Source: SZAS-79 sp963844255 (GTDB taxonomy: Bacteria > Pseudomonadota > Gammaproteobacteria > Burkholderiales > SG8-39). Taken from it: a DNA stretch of 64,000 bases. This document shows, one piece after another, positions 20,245-29,159 of this stretch. The notes under the pieces are model-generated. The model had not been told where the DNA came from. It ran no database searches and saw only the letters and a list, made by a program, of their open reading frames with translations. Numbering within the stretch: the stretch's first letter is position 1; every line of letters starts with the position of its first letter. The stretch spans positions 62,001 through 126,000 of the forward strand of contig CAWJNP010000017.1 in NCBI GenBank assembly GCA_963844255.1, given 5' to 3'. A program made the position numbers and the translations under genes.

Positions 20245-21414
20245 ATGTTTGAAATCGTAGACAGCCAGAGCAGTGGGCCAGTGATCAAGGTCGTCGGTGT
20301 AGGCGGCGCCGGCGGCAATGCGGTCAATCACATGATCGGCAAGGGCGTGGAAGGCGTCGAGTTCATCGCCGTCAACACGGATGCACAGGTGCTTGCGCGC
20401 AACCAGGCGCGCAACCAGATACAGATCGGCACGAGCGGGCTGGGCGCCGGCGCCAAGCCGGAGGAAGCGCGTGCGGTTGCGCTTGCCGAGCGCGAACTGC
20501 TGCACGAGTCGCTCGAGGGCGCACACATGGTGTTCATCACCGCCGGGATGGGCGGAGGCACCGGTACCGGCGCCGCGCCGGTCGTGGCTGAGGTCGCCCG
20601 CGAAATGGGCATCCTGACCGTGGCCGTGGTGACCAAGCCGTTTTCGTTCGAAGGCACCAAGCGCATGCGTCTGGCCGAGGCCGGGATCGATGATCTCTCG
20701 CAGCACGTTGACGCGCTGATCGTGATCCTCAACGACAAGCTGGAGGAGGTGCTCGGCGAGGATGTGACCATGGACGAGGCGTTCAAGGCCGCTGACGACG
20801 TACTCAACAATGCCGTCGCCGGCATTTCCGAGATCATCAATCGCGAAGGACTGGTGAACGTCGACTTCCAGGACGTGCGCACCGTGATGTCCGAGCAGGG
20901 CATGGCCATGATGGGTTCGTCGCAGATGTCGGGCCTGGACCGTGCGCGCATTGCCGCGGAGCAGGCGATCGCAAGTCCCCTGCTTGAGGGCGTCACGCTT
21001 TCCGGCGCGAGGGGCGTGCTGGTCAACATTACAGCGACGCGCGAGAGCCTCAAGCATGGCGAGGTGAAGGCAGTCATGAACACCGTGCGCAGTTTCGCCG
21101 CGGACGACGCAACCATCATCTTCGGCGCCGTCTACGACCCTGCGATGGGCGAGAACCTGCGCGTCACGGTGGTCGCCACCGGCCTGGGTTCGCCTGCCGC
21201 GCAGCGCCAGCCGAAGCCGCAGCTGGTCATCAACCAGAAGACCGGGACCGACAACCAGCCGCTGATCTCGGGCGGAAACGGGGTGGACTACGGTCAGCTC
21301 GACCAGGTACCTGCCGTGATCCGCCGCAACCGCGCTTCGACAGTCGAGGCGCTCCAGCAAAGCGGCGTGGAGAAGTACGACATACCGGCCTTTCTGCGCA
21401 AGCAGGCCGACTAG
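20245..21414 (+). CDS. ftsZ: Cell division GTPase FtsZ
   Basis: A 389-residue tubulin homologue that forms the Z ring. The GTP-binding signature GGGTGTG is at residues 103-109, preceded by VGVGGAGGNAVNHM and NTDAQ. The T7 loop region NVDFQDVR is intact. After a short variable linker the conserved C-terminal peptide YDIPAFLRKQAD provides the docking site for FtsA and other partners. AAGGAGAA lies well placed before the ATG. No frame errors; from here to about 36.2 kb none are seen. Confidence 0.97.
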   Translation: MFEIVDSQSSGPVIKVVGVGGAGGNAVNHMIGKGVEGVEFIAVNTDAQVLARNQARNQIQIGTSGLGAGAKPEEARAVALAERELLHESLEGAHMVFITAGMGGGTGTGAAPVVAEVAREMGILTVAVVTKPFSFEGTKRMRLAEAGIDDLSQHVDALIVILNDKLEEVLGEDVTMDEAFKAADDVLNNAVAGISEIINREGLVNVDFQDVRTVMSEQGMAMMGSSQMSGLDRARIAAEQAIASPLLEGVTLSGARGVLVNITATRESLKHGEVKAVMNTVRSFAADDATIIFGAVYDPAMGENLRVTVVATGLGSPAAQRQPKPQLVINQKTGTDNQPLISGGNGVDYGQLDQVPAVIRRNRASTVEALQQSGVEKYDIPAFLRKQAD

Positions 21415-21432
21415 GTCGTCCTTCCATGCGCA

Positions 21433-21473
21433 TGGCGTCCGATTCTCGACCTTGCCGGGCGGATCGGACGCCA
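21433..21473 (+). terminator. Hairpin after ftsZ, possible terminator
   Basis: A perfect 11-bp inverted repeat, TGGCGTCCGAT at 21433-21443 and ATCGGACGCCA at 21463-21473, with a 19-base loop, starting 19 bases after the ftsZ stop. The sequence after it is T-rich but has no continuous T-run, so it may be a weak intrinsic terminator, an attenuator or an mRNA-stabilising end. It marks the end of the tight overlap-linked block; lpxC follows after 90 more bases. Confidence 0.5.
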
Positions 21474-21563
21474 GTGCATATGTTTGTTGCTATGCAGCAT
21501 CTTTGTGGACATGCTACACTTTCAGCTTAAACAGGCACTTATAGGCTTCAAGCGTCACTTCTC

Positions 21564-22478
21564 ATGCTTCATCAACGTACCCTGAAATCGATCACACGCA
21601 CCACCGGCGTCGGCCTGCATACCGGACGCAAGGTGCAGATGGTTTTGCGACCGGCGCAGCCGGACACTGGCATCGTATTCCGGAGGATCGACCTTGATCC
21701 TGTGGTCGACATCCGGGCGAACGCGGAATTGGTCGGGGAAACGCGATTGTCTTCCTGTCTCGTGCAGGGAGAAACCAAGGTGTATACGGTGGAGCACCTG
21801 ATGTCGGCTCTCGCCGGGCTGGGTGTCGACAATGTGTTTGTCGATCTTGACGGCCCCGAAGTTCCCATCATGGACGGGAGCGCCGCGCCTTTCGCATTCC
21901 TCATCCAGTCCGCCGGGATCGAAGCGCAGGCTGCACCGAAGCGGTTCATCCGGATCAAGCAGCGCGTCGAGGTTGCCGAAGGTGACAAGTGGGCGCGCCT
22001 CGAGCCCTACGACGGCTTCAAGCTTTCGTTTTCCATCGTTTTCAGCCATCCCGTGATCGAGAAGAGCAATCAATCGGTCAGTGTCGATTTCGCAAGTACG
22101 TCCTACCTCAAGGAAATTGCGCGGGCGCGCACCTTCGGCTTCATGCAGGATGTCGAGCAGCTGCGTGAGGACGGCCTGGCGCTCGGCGGCGGCCTGGACA
22201 ACGCGGTGGTGCTCGATGAATTTCGCGTCCTGAATGCTGACGGGCTGCGCTTTGGCGACGAGTTCATCCGCCACAAGGTGCTGGATGCGATCGGCGACCT
22301 CTATCTCATGGGCAAGCCCCTGCTCGGTGCGTTCAGTGCCCACAAGTCCGGGCACGCCCTGAACAACCGGCTCCTGCGCGAACTCATTTCGCGCAAGGAC
22401 GCCTGGGAAGTGGTGAGTTTCGATCGTGTGGAAGACGCACCGGCCGGGGTGATGGGCCTCGCCCGGCAGTTCGCCTAA
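21564..22478 (+). CDS. lpxC: UDP-3-O-acyl-N-acetylglucosamine deacetylase LpxC
   Basis: The zinc enzyme that commits UDP-acyl-GlcNAc to lipid A synthesis, confirming a Gram-negative outer membrane. 304 residues, full length. His78 in TVEHLMSALAGLG and the HKVLDAIGDLYLMG motif about 160 residues later are the zinc ligands. The 90 bases upstream are AT-rich for this genome and probably hold a separate promoter after the ftsZ hairpin, but I could not settle on -35 and -10 elements. Confidence 0.96.
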   Translation: MLHQRTLKSITRTTGVGLHTGRKVQMVLRPAQPDTGIVFRRIDLDPVVDIRANAELVGETRLSSCLVQGETKVYTVEHLMSALAGLGVDNVFVDLDGPEVPIMDGSAAPFAFLIQSAGIEAQAAPKRFIRIKQRVEVAEGDKWARLEPYDGFKLSFSIVFSHPVIEKSNQSVSVDFASTSYLKEIARARTFGFMQDVEQLREDGLALGGGLDNAVVLDEFRVLNADGLRFGDEFIRHKVLDAIGDLYLMGKPLLGAFSAHKSGHALNNRLLRELISRKDAWEVVSFDRVEDAPAGVMGLARQFA

Positions 22479-22495
22479 GCTCGCGACTCCACCCG

Positions 22496-22681
22496 ATGCT
22501 CGTCCTGCGCATCGTCGCGCTGCTGGCAGTCATCGGAATCGCGGTATCCGTACTCGCCTGGATCCTGACCCGCGATCTCCGCTACCTGCGCTTTTCCTGG
22601 CGGATATTCCTGGTGGTTCTTGCGCTCAGCCTGGTGTTTCTCGGCTTGCTCTTTTTCGAACGTCTGGTCGTCATGCTTTGA
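22496..22681 (+). CDS. Small two-helix membrane protein
   Basis: A 61-residue protein with two predicted transmembrane helices, about residues 3-24 and 36-57, joined by a short basic loop (TRDLRYLRFSW). It starts 17 bases after lpxC and its end overlaps the convergent dciA gene by 11 bases. I do not recognise a function. Small membrane proteins of this sort occur beside lpxC or DUF721 genes in betaproteobacteria, so it is probably a real gene rather than a chance frame. Confidence 0.6.
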   Translation: MLVLRIVALLAVIGIAVSVLAWILTRDLRYLRFSWRIFLVVLALSLVFLGLLFFERLVVML

Positions 22682-23111
22682 CCCCACGCTGGTCGAGGAG
22701 GGCCTTCAAGGCCCGCCGAAACGGAGAATCGGGCAGGCGCAAGTGCAGCGCCGCAAGTTCGCGCAGCGCCTGATCGCTCAGGCGGGCAGATTTGTGCGAT
22801 GCAGCAACCAGCGCTTTTCCCGTTCCGGGTTGCACCCTCACCGAAACTGAATTAACCTGCCCCCGCTGTTTTGAGATGTGGGCGGTCAGTTTTTCCGCCA
22901 AAAGCTTCAATTTCGCTGCTGCCGGGCCATTGGCCGCATGGATGGTCAGGTTGCCGTCCTTGATGTTCGCCACGCGGGCCAGTGGCGCGAGTTCCGGTGG
23001 CAGGAAGTCTTCCAGCATTCTGGAAAGCGTCTCGATTTCCCGCGCTTTCGCAATGACAGGCTGGAAATCGCCCTCTGCGGCGAGAAAACGATCGAGTTTG
23101 AAGGCTGGCAC
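22671..23111 (-). CDS. dciA: DUF721 / DciA-type protein
   Basis: A 146-residue protein with a DUF721 domain. In bacteria without DnaC or DnaI, DciA helps load the replicative helicase DnaB. Residues about 30-100 hold the compact alpha-beta core (LARVANIKDGNLTIHAANGPAAAKL) with a basic C-terminal tail. The gene lies divergent to the M23 peptidase gene, as often seen between lpxC and secA. The DciA role is inferred from family and position. Confidence 0.75.
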   Translation of the reverse strand: MPAFKLDRFLAAEGDFQPVIAKAREIETLSRMLEDFLPPELAPLARVANIKDGNLTIHAANGPAAAKLKLLAEKLTAHISKQRGQVNSVSVRVQPGTGKALVAASHKSARLSDQALRELAALHLRLPDSPFRRALKALLDQRGVKA

Positions 23112-23136
23112 TGTTGGGTATTCAGGGGAGTTCTAG

Positions 23137-24087
23137 TTGCAGATCATTGTAATCTCCGACCGGCTGGCAAAGGCGAAGTCGCTTACGCTGACCACGCGCC
23201 ACCTGTTTGCCACGGGGCTGCTGGGTCTGGTCGCGCTCGCCGGTCTGACGATCGGACTCTATGCGCTGACCCTGCGTTTCGCTGCCGAAGTGAAACTCCC
23301 CTATCTGCACGAAATCGTGGTCGCGGCGCAGCAGGGCGAGTCGCAGAAGGCGCGCGAATTCGTCCAGCAAAACCTGAATGCAATGGCCGTGAAACTCGGC
23401 GAGATGCAGGCGCAGCTGATGCGCCTTGACGCGCTGGGCGAACGCTTGTCCACCATCGCGGGCATCAAACCCTCGGAGTTCCGTTTCAACGAGATGCCCG
23501 GCCTCGGCGGGGCGCAGTCGAGTCCGATCCAGCCGCAGGGACTCTCGATGCGGGAGTTCAATGACAAGGTCACCCTGCTTGCGCGCCAGATGGAAAACCG
23601 CACGGACCTGCTGGGCGTGCTTGAAGCGCAGATGTTCGAGCAAGCCCTGAAGAAGAAGCTCCTGCCGACCATGATGCCGGTGGATGCCAGTTTCAGCTCC
23701 TCATCCTTCGGCATGCGGATCGATCCCTTCACGGGTCAGAACACCATGCACGAGGGAATCGATTTCATGGTCGATTCCGGTACGCCGATCGTGGCCGCAG
23801 CCGGCGGGGTCGTTCAGTTCGCCGGCTTTCATCCCCAGTATGGCTACATGGTGGACATTGATCACGGCAACGACCTGATCACCCGCTATGCCCACTGCTC
23901 CAAGCTGCTCATCAAGGAAGGCGATTTTGTCCAGCGCGGCCACCGAATCGCAGTGAGTGGCGTTACCGGCCGGGCGACCGGGCCGCATCTGCACTTCGAG
24001 GTGCGATACCGTGGATCGGCCCAGAATCCCGCGCGTTTCCTGTACGCCACCAATCCGCCCGCCAAACTGGCGCAGAAAGGCCGCTAG
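23137..24087 (+). CDS. M23 family metallopeptidase (LytM domain)
   Basis: A 316-residue membrane-anchored peptidase. A transmembrane segment at about residues 28-48 is followed by a helical or coiled region (about 65-150) and a C-terminal LytM domain. The zinc ligands are visible: HEGIDFM (His and Asp) and HLHFEVRY, with YMVDIDHGNDLITRYAHCSK between. It could cut peptidoglycan crosslinks or act as an amidase activator. The start is TTG at 23137, supported by CAGGGGAG seven bases upstream. It sits directly before secA. Confidence 0.87.
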   Translation: MQIIVISDRLAKAKSLTLTTRHLFATGLLGLVALAGLTIGLYALTLRFAAEVKLPYLHEIVVAAQQGESQKAREFVQQNLNAMAVKLGEMQAQLMRLDALGERLSTIAGIKPSEFRFNEMPGLGGAQSSPIQPQGLSMREFNDKVTLLARQMENRTDLLGVLEAQMFEQALKKKLLPTMMPVDASFSSSSFGMRIDPFTGQNTMHEGIDFMVDSGTPIVAAAGGVVQFAGFHPQYGYMVDIDHGNDLITRYAHCSKLLIKEGDFVQRGHRIAVSGVTGRATGPHLHFEVRYRGSAQNPARFLYATNPPAKLAQKGR

Positions 24088-24202
24088 GTACAAGGCGGCT
24101 TCGGGGCCGACAGGCCTGCCCGTGCTAAAATCTTGATTTTTTTCGGAACGGCATTATCTATGTCGTTCCACGGCGGCGCATGCCGCCCCACCCACGGTCC
24201 GC

Positions 24203-26947
24203 ATGGTCACCCAGTTTCTTACCAAAATATTCGGAAGCCGTAATCAGCGTTTGCTGAAGACGTACTCCAGAAACGTCGCCCGCATCAACGCCCTCGAGGC
24301 GGCGATTTCGGCGCTGTCCGACGAGGCGCTGCGCGCCAGGACGGACGAATTCAGGCAGCGCTTTACCTCGGGCGAGAGCCTGGACGACCTGCTGCCCGAA
24401 GCGTTTGCGGTCGTGCGCGAAGCAGGGGTGCGTGCCCTCAAGATGCGCCATTTCGACGTCCAGCTGATCGGCGGGATGGTGCTGCATTCGGGCAAGATCG
24501 CCGAAATGCGCACGGGGGAGGGCAAGACCCTCATGTCGACCCTGCCCGCCTACCTGAATGCGATCGCGGGCAAGGGCGTGCATATCGTTACCGTCAACGA
24601 TTACCTGGCGCAGCGCGACGCCGACTGGATGGGAAAGCTCTACGGCTTTCTCGGTCTGTCGGTGGGCGTGAATCTCGCGCAGATGGATGCCGAGAGCAAG
24701 CGCGCGGCCTACGCGGCGGACATCACGTACGGGACCAACAACGAATTCGGCTTCGACTACCTGCGCGACAACATGGCGATGCATGTCGAGGAGCGTTACC
24801 AGCGCGGCCTCAACTTCGCCATCGTCGACGAGGTGGACTCGATCCTGATCGATGAGGCACGCACGCCGCTGATCATTTCCGGGCAGGCCGAAGACCGGAC
24901 CGAGTTGTATCAGCGGATGAACGAAGTCGCGCCACTGCTGACCAAGCAGGAACTCGAGGACGGCGCCGGCGATTTCTGGGTCGACGAGAAGAACCACCAG
25001 ATTCTTCTTTCGGAGGCCGGCCACGCGCACGCTGAAGAGATTCTGGTGCGAGTGGGCATGCTTCCGGAGGGTGCCAGCCTTTACGAGCCGACATTCATCA
25101 ATCTCGTCCATCATCTCTATGCGGCCCTGCGCGCGCACCATCTGTTCCATCGCGACCAGCAATACGTCGTGCAGGAAGACGAAATCATCATCGTCGACGA
25201 ATTTACCGGCCGGCTGATGCAGGGCAGGCGCTGGTCAGACGGGCTGCACCAGGCCGTCGAGGCAAAGGAAAATGTGGCGGTGCAGTCCGAGAACCAGACG
25301 CTCGCCTCGATCACATTCCAGAACTACTTCAGGATGTACGGCAGGCTTTCCGGCATGACCGGGACCGCGGACACCGAGGCCTACGAATTCCAGGAGATCT
25401 ACGGACTGGAAACGGTCGTGGTCCCGACGCACCGCCCGATGATTCGCGCTGACCGACTCGACCAGGTCTTCCGCACCGGCAAGGAAAAATACGACGCCAT
25501 CATCGAGGACATCAAGGACTGCCACACACGCGGCCAGCCCGTCCTCGTCGGAACAACGTCGATCGAGAGTTCCGAACTGCTCTCGGGGATGCTGAAGAAG
25601 GAGCAACTTCCGCATCAGGTCCTGAACGCGAAGCAGCACGCGCGCGAGGCAGAGATCGTGGCCCAGGCCGGTCGTCCGAAAATGGTCACGATCGCGACCA
25701 ACATGGCGGGCCGCGGCACGGATATCGTGCTTGGCGGCAACGTCGAAAAGCAATGCGAGCTGATCGAGGCCGAAGAGTCGCATTCGGTCGAAGAGAAGCG
25801 GCGTCGCGTGGAAAAGATCAAGAGCGAATGGCAGGAACTGCACGACCTCGTGATCCGGGAGGGCGGCCTGCACATCATCGGCACGGAGCGGCACGAGTCG
25901 CGGCGCGTCGACAACCAGCTGCGCGGCCGCTCCGGCCGCCAGGGCGATCCGGGCTCGTCGCGCTTCTACATGTCGCTCGAGGATCCGCTGCTGCGCATTT
26001 TCGCGGGAGACCGGATCAACAAGATCATGGTCATGCTGAAGATGCCCGAAGGCGAGGCAATCGAGCACCGGATGGTCACCAACTCGATCGAGAGCGCGCA
26101 GCGCAAGGTCGAGGCGCGAAATTTCGACATGCGCAAGCAGTTGCTCGAGTATGACGACGTGTCCAACGAGCAGCGCAAGACGATCTATCAGCTCAGGAAC
26201 GAGCTGATGGATTCGAACGATGTGTCGGGCCGGATTGCAGACCTTCGTGCCGGCGTGGTCGAGGACACTCTGCGTGCCCACATACCCTTGGAAAGCGTGG
26301 AAGAGCAATGGGACATTCCGGGGCTGGAACGGGCGCTTGCGGCGGAACTGCAGCTTGTCCTCCCGATCAAGGCATGGCTCGAAAAGGAGCCCGAGCTCAA
26401 CGACGACGTGCTGCTCGAGCGGATCGTCGCCAAAGCGCATGAAGCCTACGCGGAAAAGGTGCCCGAGGCTGCGAGCGAGTCGTTCCACCAGTATGAGCGC
26501 TACATCATGCTGCAGATCCTCGATTCCCACTGGCGCGAGCACCTTGCGGCGCTGGACCAGCTGCGCCAGGGCATACACCTGCGCGGCTATGCGCAGAAGA
26601 ACCCCAAGCAGGAGTACAAGCGCGAGGCCTTCGAACTGTTCGGCGCATTGATCGAATCGGTGAAGCTGGAGGTCACACGCACGCTGATGGCGGTGCAGAT
26701 CAAGCCGGATACGGCGCTGGAAGTTCCGGATGCGGCCCCCGTGCTTGGGAATGTGAGTTACCAGCACGCAGACGCGGACGCGCCGGCCTCGGATTCAGAG
26801 GATGTTGCCGCGGACTCGCCTGCACCGGCCTCTGATGAGCCGGCCAGACAGCCGTTCGTGCGCTTTCGGGACAAGGTAGGTCGAAACGATCCCTGTCCCT
26901 GCGGATCCGGCAAGAAATACAAGCAGTGTCACGGAAAGCTCAACTGA
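24203..26947 (+). CDS. secA: Preprotein translocase ATPase SecA
   Basis: The motor that drives secretory proteins through SecYEG. 914 residues, full length. Motifs in order: Walker A MRTGEGKTLM, TVNDYLAQRDADWM, VDEVDSILIDEARTPLI (DEAD-like box), TNMAGRGTDIVLGGN, and GRSGRQGDPGSS. The C-terminus is the zinc-binding CPCGSGKKYKQCHG used to bind SecB and phospholipid. No secM-like gene lies upstream; the gene before it is a peptidase. No frame errors. Confidence 0.97.
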   Translation: MVTQFLTKIFGSRNQRLLKTYSRNVARINALEAAISALSDEALRARTDEFRQRFTSGESLDDLLPEAFAVVREAGVRALKMRHFDVQLIGGMVLHSGKIAEMRTGEGKTLMSTLPAYLNAIAGKGVHIVTVNDYLAQRDADWMGKLYGFLGLSVGVNLAQMDAESKRAAYAADITYGTNNEFGFDYLRDNMAMHVEERYQRGLNFAIVDEVDSILIDEARTPLIISGQAEDRTELYQRMNEVAPLLTKQELEDGAGDFWVDEKNHQILLSEAGHAHAEEILVRVGMLPEGASLYEPTFINLVHHLYAALRAHHLFHRDQQYVVQEDEIIIVDEFTGRLMQGRRWSDGLHQAVEAKENVAVQSENQTLASITFQNYFRMYGRLSGMTGTADTEAYEFQEIYGLETVVVPTHRPMIRADRLDQVFRTGKEKYDAIIEDIKDCHTRGQPVLVGTTSIESSELLSGMLKKEQLPHQVLNAKQHAREAEIVAQAGRPKMVTIATNMAGRGTDIVLGGNVEKQCELIEAEESHSVEEKRRRVEKIKSEWQELHDLVIREGGLHIIGTERHESRRVDNQLRGRSGRQGDPGSSRFYMSLEDPLLRIFAGDRINKIMVMLKMPEGEAIEHRMVTNSIESAQRKVEARNFDMRKQLLEYDDVSNEQRKTIYQLRNELMDSNDVSGRIADLRAGVVEDTLRAHIPLESVEEQWDIPGLERALAAELQLVLPIKAWLEKEPELNDDVLLERIVAKAHEAYAEKVPEAASESFHQYERYIMLQILDSHWREHLAALDQLRQGIHLRGYAQKNPKQEYKREAFELFGALIESVKLEVTRTLMAVQIKPDTALEVPDAAPVLGNVSYQHADADAPASDSEDVAADSPAPASDEPARQPFVRFRDKVGRNDPCPCGSGKKYKQCHGKLN

Positions 26948-26966
26948 GCGGAAAGAGGTAGGAATC

Positions 26967-28193
26967 ATGCCGGTTAATCTTTTGCCGCCCGCGCCCGAGA
27001 TGCTGCATCCGGTGTCCGGCGTCGAGCTTGGTGTCGCAATGGCCGGGGTGCGAAAGCCGAACCGGAAGGATCTCCTGCTTATCCGGATTGCGCCGGGCGC
27101 AGCTGTCGCCGGCGTGTTCACGCAAAACCGGTTTTGCGCAGCCCCCGTACTGCTCGCCAAAAAGCATCTTGCGTCGGCGCCGTCCTCGCGGGTATTTGTC
27201 GTCAACACCGGCAATGCGAACGCAGGAACCGGCGACGACGGGCTCGCGCGCGCGCTGGAGGTATGCACAGCCGTGGGGGCTGCGGTCGGCTGCGCCGTCG
27301 AGGCAGTACTGCCGTTCTCCACCGGCGTGATCATGGAGCCGTTGCCCGCGGAGCGGATCGTTGCCGGCCTGCCGGCGGCTGTTGCGGATCTGCGTCCGGA
27401 CAACTGGGCGAGTGCCGCCGAAGCGATCATGACCACCGATACAGTCGCGAAGGCGGCTTCGCGCAGTTTCGAGCTTGGCGGCCGGCGCGTCACCGTGACC
27501 GGAATCGCCAAGGGTTCGGGCATGATTCATCCCGACATGGCGACCATGCTCGGGTTCGTGGCGACCGACGCAGCAGTTCCGCAACCACTGCTGCAGAAGA
27601 TGCTCGCGGAAATCGCGGAAGAGTCGTTCAACGCGATTACGGTCGATGGCGATACCTCGACCAACGATTCTTTCATGCTGATCGCGACAGGCGCTTCGGG
27701 CGTCGGCGTGTCCGGCGAATCGGCTGAGGGATACGCCCTGCTTCTCACGGCGGTGCGCGAAGTTTCGATCCAGCTTGCGCAGGCCATCGTGCGCGACGGC
27801 GAAGGCGCGACGAAATTCATCACGGTGCGGATTGAGGGCGGGCGCAGCCGCGACGAGTGCCGCAAAGTCGGTTATGCGATCGCACATTCGCCGCTGGTGA
27901 AGACAGCATTTTTCGCCTCTGACCCGAATCTCGGGCGCATCCTGGCAGCGATCGGTTACGCAGGGGTATCCGACCTGGACACGTCCCTCGTCGATCTGTA
28001 CCTCGGCGATGTGCTGGTCGCCTCGAAAGGCGGACGGGATCCCGCGTACCGGGACGAGGATGGTGTTGCCGTGATGCAGGCGCCTGAGATCACCGTGCGG
28101 GTGGTGCTGAACCGGGGCAGCGCGGCTGCGACCTTGTGGACGTGTGACTTCTCATTCGAATACGTCAAGATAAACGCTGAATACAGGACCTGA
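26967..28193 (+). CDS. argJ: Bifunctional ornithine acetyltransferase / N-acetylglutamate synthase ArgJ
   Basis: A 408-residue arginine-biosynthesis enzyme that recycles the acetyl group from N-acetylornithine to glutamate. The self-cleavage site is in GSGMIHPDMATMLGF, where the threonine after ATM becomes the new N-terminus and nucleophile of the beta chain. VNTGNANAGTG and VDGDTSTNDSF are further family motifs. GAAAGAGGTAGG precedes the ATG. It follows secA after 20 bases and precedes the DUF815 gene after 2 bases. Confidence 0.96.
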   Translation: MPVNLLPPAPEMLHPVSGVELGVAMAGVRKPNRKDLLLIRIAPGAAVAGVFTQNRFCAAPVLLAKKHLASAPSSRVFVVNTGNANAGTGDDGLARALEVCTAVGAAVGCAVEAVLPFSTGVIMEPLPAERIVAGLPAAVADLRPDNWASAAEAIMTTDTVAKAASRSFELGGRRVTVTGIAKGSGMIHPDMATMLGFVATDAAVPQPLLQKMLAEIAEESFNAITVDGDTSTNDSFMLIATGASGVGVSGESAEGYALLLTAVREVSIQLAQAIVRDGEGATKFITVRIEGGRSRDECRKVGYAIAHSPLVKTAFFASDPNLGRILAAIGYAGVSDLDTSLVDLYLGDVLVASKGGRDPAYRDEDGVAVMQAPEITVRVVLNRGSAAATLWTCDFSFEYVKINAEYRT

Positions 28194-28195
28194 AC

Positions 28196-29158
28196 GTGGG
28201 CAAGGCGAGCAAGGCGGAAACTCCGGACAACCCGGAACTTGGACAGGTGCTGGCGCGGTTCGACGCGCTTTTGAGGCATATCGAGGCGCTGCTGCCCGCA
28301 TCGCCCCCCCGAAACGACTGGAAGGCGACGGCCTATCGCTGGCGCAAATCGGGCGGCCTCGCCGCGCGCGGCTGGCTGGATCCGGTGCACCATGTTCACA
28401 AGATCCGGCTCGCAGATCTCCAGGGTATCGGCGCGCAGATCAGGAAGGTCGAACAGAACACCCGGCAGTTCGTCGCCGGCCGGCCCGCCAACAACGTCCT
28501 GCTGACCGGGGCGCGCGGGACGGGCAAGTCGTCGATAGTGAAGGGACTGCTCAACAAGTATGCGAAGGACGGTCTGCGCCTGATTGAAGTCGACAAGGGA
28601 GATCTCGTTGACCTGCCGGCCATCGTCGATGCCATTGCATCGCGGCCGGAGCGCTTCATGCTGTTTTGCGACGACCTTTCGTTCGAGGCGTCGGAACCCG
28701 GCTACAAGGCCCTGAAAGTGGCGCTCGACGGTTCGATCTCGACCACCTCCGACAATCTGCTCATCTATGCCACCTCCAATCGGCGGCACCTGATGCCGGA
28801 GTACATGCAGGAGAACCTCGAGACCAAGTACATCGGCGAGGAAATCCATCCAGGCGAAACGGTCGAGGAGAAGATCTCGCTTTCCGAGCGGTTCGGCCTG
28901 TGGGTGTCGTTCTACCCGTTCGACCAGGACGAATACCTTTCCATTGCGGCGCACTGGCTGGAGCACTTCGGCTGCGAGCCGGGCGAGATCGAAGCGGCTC
29001 GCGAAGAAGTACTGCAGTGGGCGCTCCTTCGCGGCTCTCGCAGTGGCCGCATTGCATTTCAGTTTGCCAGGGATTGGTCCGGTCGCCATGCGGCGGCGGG
29101 CGCACGCCCGCGCGATGGCGGCATCGGGCAGGCCGGACGCGTGCCCAGAAAAAAATAG
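28196..29158 (+). CDS. DUF815 AAA+ ATPase
   Basis: A 320-residue P-loop ATPase of the DUF815 family. The Walker A loop GARGTGKSS is at about residue 104-112 and Walker B is FMLFCDDLSFE. ATSNRRHLMPE is a sensor-like motif, and a helical C-terminal lid follows. Start is GTG at 28196, two bases after argJ. The family is widespread in betaproteobacteria in this place between argJ and the MutT fusion, but its substrate and process are not established as far as I know. Confidence 0.85.
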   Translation: MGKASKAETPDNPELGQVLARFDALLRHIEALLPASPPRNDWKATAYRWRKSGGLAARGWLDPVHHVHKIRLADLQGIGAQIRKVEQNTRQFVAGRPANNVLLTGARGTGKSSIVKGLLNKYAKDGLRLIEVDKGDLVDLPAIVDAIASRPERFMLFCDDLSFEASEPGYKALKVALDGSISTTSDNLLIYATSNRRHLMPEYMQENLETKYIGEEIHPGETVEEKISLSERFGLWVSFYPFDQDEYLSIAAHWLEHFGCEPGEIEAAREEVLQWALLRGSRSGRIAFQFARDWSGRHAAAGARPRDGGIGQAGRVPRKK

Positions 29159-29159
29159 C

